NCBI GenBank assembly: GCA_015485495.1
Contig: WFTL01000025.1
Span: 1-35,201, forward strand
Reading direction: 5' to 3'
Source of the DNA: Planctomycetaceae bacterium
GTDB taxonomy: Bacteria; Planctomycetota; Planctomycetia; Planctomycetales; Planctomycetaceae
Length of the DNA stretch: 35,201 nt
The notes beneath the pieces are model-generated. The model searched no databases. It had not been told where the DNA came from and saw nothing but the letters and a program-made list of their open reading frames with translations. Shown in pieces: positions 15,907 through 23,929 of this stretch. The translations under genes were made by a program, and so were the position numbers. Within the stretch, counting starts at the first letter, position 1; every line of letters starts with the position of its first letter.

Positions 15907-16677
15907 TCAGTGTCCTGCGGAAACCAGGGTGTCGATGATGCCGGGCAGGTCGGCGTATCGTGAGCAGATCGCGTCCGCCCGGGTTGTGTGCCGGTCGACA
16001 TCGCGCGTCGCCGTGAACAGAACGGCCCGCATGCCCACCGCGTGTGCTCCGCGCACATCATTGTGGTCGCGGTCGCCGATGTGGATCATCTGTTCCACGT
16101 CCACGCCAAGTTGTTCGGCGGCCGAACGGAACATGGACGCGTGGGGTTTGGAACGGCCCACTTCGTCGGAAAACGCGAACCCGTCGAAATACCTGAGGAC
16201 GTCGTGCTTTTTCAGCAGATCGCGCAGTTTTCTTCCCGGAGTGACAATGGCGTCGGAAACAATGGCCAGACGAAAACGGGATGCCAGTTCTTCCAGCGCG
16301 TCCCGGCAGCCTTCGATGAGATCCGGTTCGATGTCGACTTCCATCACTTCGTGAGCCCGAACCAGTTCTTCGAAGGCCTCATCCGGAAGAGAACGTTTCA
16401 GTCCCTTCAGGGTCACGTCGAGACGTTCGGCGATCGTCCAGGTCACGTGCTGGCTGCGCCACACGCGGTTGAATGCCGCTTCGGCCGTGTCGCAGGCCAG
16501 ATCGACGGCCGTCTGATCGATCGGTTCGACACGGTTGAGAGCTTCCCAGACGAGATGACGCCGCTCGGCACGCTTCGTGCGCAGACCGCGCGCGGCCCGT
16601 TTGGGTTCGTCGGAATCGTCGTGAACGATCGTATCCCACAGATCGAAGGTGATGGCCCGGACCGGACTGTTCGACAC
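15907..16677 (-). CDS. HAD-superfamily hydrolase (GTG start)
   Basis: 256 residues. Motif I is F-D-L-W-D-T (11-16), giving nucleophile Asp12; the usual second Asp at +2 is Trp and an Asp sits at +3, a variant seen in a subset of HAD proteins. Motif II Ser141 (I-V-S-D-A), motif III Lys177 (G-R-S-K-P) and motif IV G-D-R-D-H-N-D (201-207) are all present, with a helical cap at about 20-120. It is probably a phosphatase or dehalogenase-like hydrolase on a small metabolite. The frame stays open to 17703, but only codons from the GTG at 16677 match the family, and AGGGGAG (minus strand, 16688-16694) is placed ten bases before it. It is the first gene of a set with the GATase. Confidence 0.9.
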   Translation of the reverse strand: MSNSPVRAITFDLWDTIVHDDSDEPKRAARGLRTKRAERRHLVWEALNRVEPIDQTAVDLACDTAEAAFNRVWRSQHVTWTIAERLDVTLKGLKRSLPDEAFEELVRAHEVMEVDIEPDLIEGCRDALEELASRFRLAIVSDAIVTPGRKLRDLLKKHDVLRYFDGFAFSDEVGRSKPHASMFRSAAEQLGVDVEQMIHIGDRDHNDVRGAHAVGMRAVLFTATRDVDRHTTRADAICSRYADLPGIIDTLVSAGH

Positions 16678-16687
16678 GCCGTGTATT

Positions 16688-16694
16688 CTCCCCT
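16688..16694 (-). promoter_or_regulatory. Ribosome binding site that fixes the HAD hydrolase start
   Basis: On the minus strand this reads AGGGGAG, ten bases before GTG at 16677. It decides for the GTG start over the far longer open frame. Confidence 0.65.
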
Positions 16695-16898
16695 GGAACG
16701 GCCGGGAAGAAGGGTCCGCAGCCGGTCGAAAAAGAAAGACGATTTCTGGACTGTTCCATCCGCCGGTCCCCACACGCACCGCGGCGGGATTTCGGCAGAT
16801 GCCGATGGAATTGCCGCAGCATACCAGGGAACGAAGCGGCATCCACCGGCGACGCCTCCGTTCCGGGAATTGGTGAAGCCGGTTTCTCGCATCGAACC

Positions 16899-16923
16899 GC
16901 CTGCCGACACTCGGGCAGGCTTT
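16899..16923 (+). terminator. GC hairpin followed by TTT
   Basis: GCCTGCC (16899-16905) and GGCAGGC (16914-16920) form a seven-pair stem with an eight-base loop, followed by TTT on the + strand. Flanking ACCGC and GCGGT can extend the pairing. No + strand gene ends nearby, so it may be a leader hairpin or a dispersed repeat and not a terminator. Confidence 0.3.
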
Positions 16924-17106
16924 GCGGTGTCTTTCGACGGGGGATGAATCGGGATCCGGCTGGAAAGCGGACGCGGGATCGCCGATCATGAAGCTTCGGC
17001 GGGCGGTGCTCCGAAAAGTCGGCTGGCGGCCGGATGCTGACGCCGGTTCATTGCGAACCATGCGCCGCCGACTCGGATGGCGGGAAACGCCTGCAGGAAC
17101 GTTGTC

Positions 17107-17685
17107 ATGACCGGAGCGATCGCCGAACACCTGGACCTTCTGGACCGGCAGAGAGAGGCCATCTTCTCTGAACTGCACGGGATTTCGGAAAGAACTTTGT
17201 GGCATCGTCCCGGTTCGGGGATCTGGTCGATCGGAGAACACCTGGACCATACGCGGGTTCTCAACTGCTTCACCCGCCGGCTGCTGCTGTTCTGGTATCC
17301 GCTGGCCGTCCCCTTCGCCTGGCCGTTTCGCAGGCGGCCGTACGAAGCGTCCATCGACAATGTCTATCTGCGGCCGGGCGTGCCGAACAACGTGGGCTGG
17401 ATCTGGCCGCCGAAATTCACGCCGGAACGTCCCGTGTGTCTCGACGATCTCCACGACGGACTGCGGCGCGAACACCAGGCGCTGAGACGATTTTACACGT
17501 CGCGTGATGAACGTCTGCTCGGCCATGTACGCCTTCCCGATCCCGTTATTGGAATACTGAATCTCGTTCAGTGGCTGCGGGTGAGCGGCTGGCATGATGC
17601 GCATCACTTCGACCGCGTGCGGGCTCGCCTGGAAAATCCGATGTCTGTGAAGAAGGCCACGTCTGAGAATGAAGCGGACGGATGA
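17107..17685 (+). CDS. DinB-like four-helix-bundle protein
   Basis: 192 residues. The start is chosen by AGGAA at 17095-17099, seven bases ahead of the ATG; a start 10 codons earlier is possible but puts that site inside the frame. The sequence fits the DinB/YfiT-like metal-binding bundle: a first helix (4-25), then W-S-I-G-E-H-L-D-H (40-48) with His45 as a likely metal ligand, and G-W-H-D-A-H-H-F-D-R near residue 168-177 with the other histidines. An insert with W-P-F-R-R-R and P-N-N-V-G-W lies between helices. Such proteins often act as thiol (mycothiol/bacillithiol)-dependent transferases or as metal-binding stress proteins, but no role can be assigned here. No membrane segment is certain although 55-75 is hydrophobic. 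Confidence 0.82.
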   Translation: MTGAIAEHLDLLDRQREAIFSELHGISERTLWHRPGSGIWSIGEHLDHTRVLNCFTRRLLLFWYPLAVPFAWPFRRRPYEASIDNVYLRPGVPNNVGWIWPPKFTPERPVCLDDLHDGLRREHQALRRFYTSRDERLLGHVRLPDPVIGILNLVQWLRVSGWHDAHHFDRVRARLENPMSVKKATSENEADG

Positions 17686-17898
17686 CACGGTGACAGGATG
17701 CATGATGTTCCGGAAGATGCATGAAGCCGTCCGGACCTCAAAGCGGGCAGTTCAAAAGGCGGGTCCGGCGGCCGATTCCGACATGGCATACGGAGACGGC
17801 AGGCAGACCGGACCGGTTTGACAGGATCCGGGACACGGTGCACAGTGTTCCCGATCTGTCGACAGGCAGCATCGCATTCTGATGAAAGGTGCTAAGTC

Positions 17899-19545
17899 GT
17901 GCCCCGAATGATCCCCGCTGTTCCGGACTCCGACTGTCCGCGATCGGAACGGACCGTGTTCGATGTCCTGGCATCCGGTCTGCCGGAAGACTGGACCGTC
18001 ATTCATTCCCGGCGGTTCACTCTGCCGGCATCCGGGTCGTCGCGCAGCATCGAGTGTGAAGTCGATTTTCTCATTCTGCATCCGGGACGCGGTGTGCTGG
18101 GACTGGAAGTCAAGGGAGGACAGGACATCGGCCGCAGTGAAAACGGCTGGTATTCCGTCGATCATCAGGGGCGTCGCCACGCGATCAGGGATCCCGGCCG
18201 GCAGGCTCAGCGAGCCATCCACTGCGTGAATCGTTATCTGAGCGGTCAGCGGGAGTTTCTCGATGGCACGCTGCCGTTCGGCTGGGCGGTGTGTTTTCCG
18301 GATGTTGCGGTGAACGGCAGTCCGGATCCGGCTCTGCCCCGGGAACAGGTGATCGACAGCACGGACCTGATCGACATTCATCAGCGGATGGAACAGGTTT
18401 TTGCGGCAGCGGGAATGCCTGCCCGGTCTCTTTCCCAGGCGAAAGTTCGGGCATTCGTCCGCCGCCTGGCGCCGTCGTTTCGTCTGGCTCCGTCGCTCGC
18501 GTCCCGGTTCGCCCGCGATGATGCCGTGCTCGTGCGCATGACGGATGACCAGGCGGATGTTCTGGATCTGTTTGAAACGAAACATCAGGTGGCCGTTCGC
18601 GGGGCTGCCGGAACCGGCAAGACGCTGGTGGCCATGGAAAAAGCGCGTCGCCTGGCAGCAGCGGGCCGGCAGGTCGTGTTTCTCTGCTTCAATCGGCCTC
18701 TGGCCGATTTTCTGGCCGACCGTGCTCAGGATTTCCATGTGGACAGTTTTCACGGGCTGGCCATGGAGGTGATCGAACAGGCGGGGCTGAATCATGAAGT
18801 GCCGCAGGATTCCGAGGCACGCCGGCGTTTCTGGGACGAAGACGTGGCCGAACTGTTTCTGCAGGCTCTGGAGCGGAGTCCGCAGACACGCTGGGATGCT
18901 GTGATTGTGGACGAAGCCCAGGATTTTCGGGCGGACTGGTGGATCCCCGTGCGGACTCTGCTGCGCTGTCCCGACAAAGGGGTCCTGTATGTGTTTTACG
19001 ATCCTAATCAGCAGATTTACGGAGACGGTCCGGCCGCGGAACTGGGGCTGGACGAAGTGCATCTGAAGTACAACTGCCGCAACACCCGAAAGATCGCCGC
19101 TGTCAGCACTCAGCCGGTCGGCATCAGCCCGGTGCTGAAACCGGAAATGCCCGAAGGGGCGGATGTGATCGTTCGGGAATGCCCGACGGAACGCGATATG
19201 ATCGACGCGGTGCGTCGGGTTCTGCACGAAGTGATCACGGTGAACAACGTGTCGTCGGATCGGGTCGTCGTGCTGTCTCCCAGGAAGCCGGACCACAGCG
19301 CTGTGTACGGAGCCGGAAAACTGGGCAACTTTTCGCTGGTGGAACTGAATGAGACTCCTGGGCCGACCGACGTCCGGTTTTCCACGCTGCATCGCTTCAA
19401 GGGGCTGGAAGCGGACGTCGTGATTCTCTGCGACGTGCCTTCCGATGCCGAAAAGAAATCGCCCAGGCATCTGTATGTGGCCATGTCCCGGCCGCGTCAT
19501 CTGCTGGCGGTGTGCCGTTATGCGCCCGGAACGGCAGGGGACTGA
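17899..19545 (+). CDS. NERD-nuclease domain fused to a UvrD/Rep-type (SF1) helicase
   Basis: 548 residues. The N-terminal NERD domain (about 15-135) has Asp56 and Glu70-x-Lys72 (E-V-D-F-L-I-L then L-E-V-K-G-G), the PD-(D/E)xK nuclease core. The helicase part has Walker A G-A-A-G-T-G-K-T (235-242), motif Ia F-L-C-F-N (261-265), Walker B V-D-E-A-Q-D-F (337-343), motif III F-Y-D-P-N-Q (366-371), Y-N-C-R-N-T (391-396), H-R-F-K-G-L-E-A (498-505) and Y-V-A-M-S-R-P (526-532). It is short for a UvrD-like helicase, with little room for a 2B domain. Probable role: DNA end processing or nucleic-acid defence or repair. The start is GTG after AAAGG at 17885-17889; an ATG three codons later is possible. 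It is transcribed alone. Confidence 0.92.
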   Translation: MPRMIPAVPDSDCPRSERTVFDVLASGLPEDWTVIHSRRFTLPASGSSRSIECEVDFLILHPGRGVLGLEVKGGQDIGRSENGWYSVDHQGRRHAIRDPGRQAQRAIHCVNRYLSGQREFLDGTLPFGWAVCFPDVAVNGSPDPALPREQVIDSTDLIDIHQRMEQVFAAAGMPARSLSQAKVRAFVRRLAPSFRLAPSLASRFARDDAVLVRMTDDQADVLDLFETKHQVAVRGAAGTGKTLVAMEKARRLAAAGRQVVFLCFNRPLADFLADRAQDFHVDSFHGLAMEVIEQAGLNHEVPQDSEARRRFWDEDVAELFLQALERSPQTRWDAVIVDEAQDFRADWWIPVRTLLRCPDKGVLYVFYDPNQQIYGDGPAAELGLDEVHLKYNCRNTRKIAAVSTQPVGISPVLKPEMPEGADVIVRECPTERDMIDAVRRVLHEVITVNNVSSDRVVVLSPRKPDHSAVYGAGKLGNFSLVELNETPGPTDVRFSTLHRFKGLEADVVILCDVPSDAEKKSPRHLYVAMSRPRHLLAVCRYAPGTAGD

Positions 19546-19580
19546 CACGCGGGGCTGCAGAGACGCCGGAGTGCGGGCCA

Positions 19581-19607
19581 TGGCCGCAGCCGCCCTGTGG
19601 CGGCCAC
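19581..19607. terminator. GC hairpin between convergent genes
   Basis: GCCGCC (19589-19594), a CTGT loop and GGCGGC (19599-19604) pair perfectly; an alternative longer-loop stem pairs TGGCCGC (19581-19587) with GCGGCCA (19600-19606). It lies between two convergent stops (19545 and 19620). There is no T-tract, so termination is inferred from position only. Confidence 0.35.
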
Positions 19608-19619
19608 ATGAATCAGGCG

Positions 19620-20435
19620 TCAGTTGAATTCGAAGTTTCCCGGCGGCCAGCCGGCATCGTCTGCATCTTCTGCGTCGGAACCGAACACGTCGTCGGGAGG
19701 AGCCACCTGCGGGGCGTCCCCATGAAGTGACTCGTCCTCATCGAACGGAAAATCGTTATCGGCACTGAGTGATGCCGATTCGGTCTGTCGGCCGGCACTG
19801 CTGCTGTTCGGGACGGATTCCGAAGATGGCTGCTCACCGGGAAAACGGAAGAACGGATTGTCTTCGTCGGAATCATTCGGAGACGGATGGGCGGGTCGCC
19901 GAGAGTCGCTCGGAATCGTCGCGTCCGCCTGAACGACTTTCCGATTCTGGCTGCGAAGGAAGGCATCGAATGCGTCGTCCGTTTCCGCGGTCGACTGTTC
20001 GCCGGCGGTCTGACGGATCGGAGAGGATTCGGGGTGTTCCGAATGGTTCTCAGAAAACAGGTCGGTGATCGCTTCCTGCGGTGCCGTTTCTTCCGGGAAA
20101 GAGAATTCATCGGATTCCGAACGGCAGCAGGAATCGTCGCGGGCGGCCGACGCGTCCGGGGCCGCGGGGCGTTCCGGACTGACGGCCGTCAGGACCGGAG
20201 CCGAATTCTGGTGCTCATGGGATTCGTGAGCATCGTGTGAGGGATCGTCGGAATGATGCTGGGAAGATTCCGCGACGGTCGATTTTTCATCCTGGACAGC
20301 GGAGGAACCGCTGAGGAAGGGATCGTCGTCCAGCCGCGAGTACTGTTCCGGGGTGAATCGTCCGGTGGCGGCACAGCCGGACAGGATTCCGGCCAGAAGC
20401 CAGCCGGACCAGAAACAGCAGCGATTCGTGCTCAT
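19620..20435 (-). CDS. Acidic, low-complexity lipoprotein
   Basis: 271 residues. The signal has a hydrophobic run W-L-L-A-G-I-L-S-G-C with lipobox L-S-G-C and Cys21 lipidated. AAAGGA (minus strand, 20442-20447) six bases before the ATG decides this start over one six codons upstream. After F-T-P-E-Q-Y-S-R-L-D-D-D-P-F the rest is rich in Asp, Glu, Ser and Pro, with a His-rich patch at about 59-77 and repeated N-P-F-F/D-F-P-F/D-D-V-F-type short motifs near the C-terminus. No domain is recognised. The start is 26 bases after the stop of the CxxCH protein gene, so they are one operon, and both products leave the cytoplasm. It may be a surface linker or metal-binding protein; this is inferred from composition only. 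Confidence 0.75.
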   Translation of the reverse strand: MSTNRCCFWSGWLLAGILSGCAATGRFTPEQYSRLDDDPFLSGSSAVQDEKSTVAESSQHHSDDPSHDAHESHEHQNSAPVLTAVSPERPAAPDASAARDDSCCRSESDEFSFPEETAPQEAITDLFSENHSEHPESSPIRQTAGEQSTAETDDAFDAFLRSQNRKVVQADATIPSDSRRPAHPSPNDSDEDNPFFRFPGEQPSSESVPNSSSAGRQTESASLSADNDFPFDEDESLHGDAPQVAPPDDVFGSDAEDADDAGWPPGNFEFN

Positions 20436-20461
20436 GGCGAATCCTTTGACCACGCAGAGAC

Positions 20462-21631
20462 TCAGGGGGTTTCAGTTCGACGGGATGAAGCGGGTTCTGT
20501 GAGATATCGCGCGTTGAACGTATCCGGATTGAACGGATCCCGGCGATTGCGGCGAGCCGCATCGTCCAGCAGCCGGGCTTCCCGTTCTGTTTCAGCCGGG
20601 GATCCGGCGGATGGGGGTGTGGATGGGGTCTGGGTTTGAGGTGTCTCAGAGGATGTCCGGAACACGGCCTGCCGGACCGACGGGCTGGTTCCCGATGCTG
20701 ATTCGGGGGGATCGGTCTGAGATGCGACCGTGGACGGGCGGTCCGGGGTGTTTGCGCGACGGAGTTCCGGAGCGGCTGCTGCAACCCAGACGGACAGATG
20801 CCGGATCTGCTGTTCGGCCGTTCGTCCCGCCAGGGGCGGCGATCGGAGAGGACCGTGGGCGGTTGTGGCGTATGTCAGCAGCGGACTGTCTTCAGGCCGG
20901 GAACCATCCAGCCAGCGGGCCACGGCATCGAGATTCCGGCGGGCGATTTCCGGCGTGGACCCGTGGCGGAGTGCGTGGAGAACGAAGGATCGGTCTGATT
21001 TCGGGTGATGGCATCGGCCGCACGTGTTGTGCAGCAGCGGCTGAATCCGGCGCGTGAACGTGCGGGCCTGTTCAATAGAAAGCCCTCCCAGACTGCGACG
21101 CGGAAGAGCGACGCCCGTCTGAACCACCTGGCGGAGGTGTTCGGGCGACGAGGAAGATCGCGACACGGACGATTCCTTCTGAAGCTGCATCACACGTGCC
21201 AGCAGACGCCGGGCGTCTTCCCGGTAGGGGTCCAGATGCAGGGCATCCAGCACGTCCTGCCGGGCGGTTCCCCACATCTTCTGGTCGATGCACCACCGGG
21301 CCATCTGCAGATAGGTGTCCGGTGTCCGGCCGGGAAAGGATTCCAGCAGTCGTGTGTGCGCGTCATCCAGGGTTTCCGCAAGGGTCCACACCTGAGACGA
21401 AGCGACGAACATCCGGCCGCTGGCCTGACGCACCGTGTATCCGTCACCTCGGTTGTGAATCCGTCCACGGATGACACGTCCTGATTTCAGGACAAGCACC
21501 GAAGGGGAGGCAGATTCTGTGTGTTCAGGACCGCCCGCAGCGCTGCCGGCGGCATCGCCGTTCTGTGCCGCGGCCGGAGCGACAGCAAGAACACACAGCA
21601 GGAATCTCAGGAATCCGTTCCGGAGAGACAC
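20462..21631 (-). CDS. Secreted protein with a single c-type-cytochrome-like CxxCH motif
   Basis: 389 residues from a GTG start. A Sec signal peptide (1-22, cleavage near A-A-A-Q) is followed by a small beta-rich region (44-85: V-L-K-S-G-R-V-I-R-G-R-I), a helical, TPR-like stretch (90-150), and the motif C204-G-R-C207-H208 inside R-R-I-Q-P-L-L-H-N-T-C. The spacing I-x-P-L-L-x-x-x-C-x-x-C-H, then a region ending in P-P-L-x-G and I-x-x-L-x-x-W-V, resembles the planctomycete cytochrome-like domain found in many secreted proteins. An axial Met ligand is not obvious. A Ser/Thr/Pro-rich tail (290-370) ends with R-R-D-P-F-N-P-D. Probable location: periplasm. It heads an operon with the acidic lipoprotein. 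Confidence 0.8.
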   Translation of the reverse strand: MSLRNGFLRFLLCVLAVAPAAAQNGDAAGSAAGGPEHTESASPSVLVLKSGRVIRGRIHNRGDGYTVRQASGRMFVASSQVWTLAETLDDAHTRLLESFPGRTPDTYLQMARWCIDQKMWGTARQDVLDALHLDPYREDARRLLARVMQLQKESSVSRSSSSPEHLRQVVQTGVALPRRSLGGLSIEQARTFTRRIQPLLHNTCGRCHHPKSDRSFVLHALRHGSTPEIARRNLDAVARWLDGSRPEDSPLLTYATTAHGPLRSPPLAGRTAEQQIRHLSVWVAAAAPELRRANTPDRPSTVASQTDPPESASGTSPSVRQAVFRTSSETPQTQTPSTPPSAGSPAETEREARLLDDAARRNRRDPFNPDTFNARYLTEPASSRRTETP

Positions 21632-21885
21632 AGGGAAGACTCAGTGCGGAGGGGAGAGAAAACCGGAGGGAGAGTGAGAAAAACGTTGTGCACGTCCTGC
21701 GCAGCAACGGCGGACCGTAGCCGGAAATCACAGGTCAGGTCAATACGGGTCTCCGCGTGAGTTCCGAACGTTCCGAGTGCGGGAACCTGGGCCGGGGCGA
21801 CGGAAAGACCCGGGAAAAACCTCATGAAGACGGCATCCGGCAGGAACCCTGCCGCGGCTTCGGGTCGTGGCCGGTGCGGAGGGTT

Positions 21886-22515
21886 TCAGTCGCGTTTTTC
21901 CAGCAGATAGAAGGCGCTATCGGCGCGGAGATTGGCGGCCCAGGCGCGGTCCACGGCGCGGCCGTGGATGATGGGACTTTCACGAACGATCGTCAGACCG
22001 ATGCTTTCCATGAGTTCCCGGAAGTCGTACATCGACATGAAGTGCAGATTCGGCGTGTTGTGCCATTCGTACGGCAGCGTCCCGGTGACCGGTGTCCGGC
22101 CGCTCCACAGCACTTCCAGTCGGATCCGCCAGTAACCGAAGTTGGGGACGACCACCAGGGCCCGGCGGGCGACGCGCAGCATTTCCAGAAGGAGCTGCTG
22201 CGGATGCCGGACCTGCTGGAGCGTCTGACTCAGCACGGCGAAATCGTAACTGCCGCTGGGAATGTCTTTGAGGCCTTCGTCCAGGTCGGCGGCCACCGCG
22301 GGCAGACCGCGTTCGATGACAGCCAGAAGGTTGGACCGTTCCAGATCCACGCCGAGAACCTGGCAGTCCATTTCCCGACGCAGCCGTTCAATCAGTCGGC
22401 CGTCTCCACAGCCCAGGTCGATGACCCGACTGGACGCATCGATGTGCTTCATGATCAGCTCATCCGTGAGCCGGACGCTGACGTCCGGCATCTGGTAGCG
22501 ATTTCCTGATGACAT
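21886..22515 (-). CDS. metW: Methionine biosynthesis protein MetW (SAM-dependent methyltransferase fold)
   Basis: 209 residues, typical for MetW. The SAM-binding motif I is V-I-D-L-G-C-G-D-G-R-L (30-40), followed by G-V-D-L-E-R (54-59) and D-F-A-V-L-S-Q-T-L-Q-Q (90-100), the last being characteristic of MetW. F-G-Y-W-R-I-R near 125 and G-R-x-P-V-T-G-x-L-P-Y-x-W-H-x-T-P-N near 140-155 are also family hallmarks. MetW is encoded next to metX in many bacteria and is needed for or stimulates homoserine acyltransferase activity. Here it lies downstream of metX with a 211-base gap, unusually wide for the pair. Confidence 0.95.
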   Translation of the reverse strand: MSSGNRYQMPDVSVRLTDELIMKHIDASSRVIDLGCGDGRLIERLRREMDCQVLGVDLERSNLLAVIERGLPAVAADLDEGLKDIPSGSYDFAVLSQTLQQVRHPQQLLLEMLRVARRALVVVPNFGYWRIRLEVLWSGRTPVTGTLPYEWHNTPNLHFMSMYDFRELMESIGLTIVRESPIIHGRAVDRAWAANLRADSAFYLLEKRD

Positions 22516-22726
22516 GGCCGGGAGAATTCGTTGAAACGGAATCTTTCAGACGGACGTGTTCAGATCACCCGAGTACACGGTCGGAGTACACAGACAGGAC
22601 ACACGGAATGCAAAACACGGCTGCGAAAACCGCAGTGAACAGAGGAATTCAGGGATTCAGAAAAGCCGTGCGGGCCGCACAGCACGTCGGGAGTCCTTCG
22701 GTTTCGGCACGGCAGGCACCAGACGT

Positions 22727-23929
22727 TCATTGCGAATCGGTCCGTGTCCGGGCTGCCCGCCGCTGTTCCGATGCACGAGTCTGTTTCAGGAACGGGCGAA
22801 TCACTTCTGCCAGAGGATCGATGTCGATGAGAAACGAGTCATGGCCGAAGCTGCAGTCCAGCTCCAGAAACGACACATGCTTCCCGGCCTGCAGAAGGGC
22901 AGACGTCAGTTCGCGGCTCTGGGACGTGGGAAACAGCCAGTCGGTATCGTACGACAGAACCAGAAAACGGGCGGACGCACGGGCACATGATTCCGCCAGT
23001 GACCCGCTGTACCGGGCCAGATCGAAGTAGTCCATGGCACGGGTCAGATACAGGTAGCTGTTGGCATCGAATCTCTGAACGAACCGCTTTCCCTGGTGGT
23101 GCAGATAACTCTCGATTCGGAATTCCGTTTCTTTCAGGATGTCGAAGGCGAACTGATCGCTGTCCTGCAGCCGGCGGCCGAATTTCAGAGCGATGGAATC
23201 TTCCGACAGGTAGGTGATGTGAGCGATCATGCGGGCCAGAGCCAGTCCGAATCGCGGCGGAGACTCCGGATCCCAGGATCCGCCCTGAAAGGCCGGATCT
23301 GCATAAATGGCACGCCGTCCCACGGCGTTGAAGGCGATGCCCTGAGCGGACAGATGATGGCCGGACGCAATCACAATGGCGGCCGCGGTCTGGTCGGGAA
23401 AACGGACGGCCCAGTCGAGAACCTGCATGCCTCCCAGACTTCCGCCGATGACACCGCACAGCCGTTCGATTCCCAGGGAACGGACGAGTTCCGAGTGGAC
23501 GGAAACCATGTCGCCGACGGTCAGGCTGGGAAACGACAGATTGTACCGCCGGCCGGTTTGCGGGTTGATGGATCCGGGCCCGGTCGTTCCCTGGCATCCC
23601 CCCAGCACATTGGCACAGATGACAAAGTACTCATTCGTGTCGATTCCGCGGCCCGGTCCGATCAGCGGGTCCCACCAGCCCGGTTTCGGATCGTCCGCAT
23701 GATGCCGCCCGGCCGCATGGGCATCGCCGGTCAGAGCATGACACACGAACACCCCGTTGTCGCGGGCTTCATTGAGGCGACCGTATGTTTCATAGGCGAC
23801 GGTGATCGGTCCGAGTGTCTGACCGGAGGCCAGAACCAGAGGGCTGTCCTGGAACAGCACCGTGGACTGCGGCTGAACCAGCCCGACGGAATCTTCCGGA
23901 ATCGCGGATTGAGCGGACGATACGGACAT
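22727..23929 (-). CDS. metX: Homoserine O-acyltransferase (MetX family)
   Basis: 400 residues from ATG at 23929. Alpha/beta-hydrolase fold enzyme that acylates homoserine in methionine synthesis. The nucleophile Ser164 is in G-G-S-L-G-G, the acid is Asp330 in D-T-D-W-L-F-P, and His363 is in F-G-H-D-S-F. Y-E-T-Y-G (46-50), C-H-A-L-T-G-D-A-H-A (63-72), N-V-L-G-G-C-Q-G-T-T-G-P (107-118) and S-F-P-x-L-T-V-x-D-M (132-141) are as in the family. Whether it uses acetyl- or succinyl-CoA cannot be read off by eye. The frame extends upstream to 24361, but those codons do not resemble MetX. No Shine-Dalgarno is seen. Order on the minus strand is metX then metW. Confidence 0.95.
   Translation of the reverse strand: MSVSSAQSAIPEDSVGLVQPQSTVLFQDSPLVLASGQTLGPITVAYETYGRLNEARDNGVFVCHALTGDAHAAGRHHADDPKPGWWDPLIGPGRGIDTNEYFVICANVLGGCQGTTGPGSINPQTGRRYNLSFPSLTVGDMVSVHSELVRSLGIERLCGVIGGSLGGMQVLDWAVRFPDQTAAAIVIASGHHLSAQGIAFNAVGRRAIYADPAFQGGSWDPESPPRFGLALARMIAHITYLSEDSIALKFGRRLQDSDQFAFDILKETEFRIESYLHHQGKRFVQRFDANSYLYLTRAMDYFDLARYSGSLAESCARASARFLVLSYDTDWLFPTSQSRELTSALLQAGKHVSFLELDCSFGHDSFLIDIDPLAEVIRPFLKQTRASEQRRAARTRTDSQ

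Larger units (their letters stand above)
16678..17106. other. Divergent gap between HAD hydrolase and DinB-like genes
   Basis: 429 bases with no supported gene. It must hold the promoters for both directions. The only structure seen is the hairpin at 16899-16923. Open frames on both strands are shadows or extensions of the neighbours. Confidence 0.6.

Noticed and set aside
16678-17703. N-terminal extension of the HAD hydrolase by about 340 residues
   Set aside because: It is antisense to the DinB-like gene, lacks any domain, and a good ribosome binding site precedes the GTG at 16677.
17818-17846. TTGACA at 17818-17823 as a promoter for the NERD-helicase gene
   Set aside because: At 17 bases the -10 position is CACAGT, with only three matches; too weak to list.
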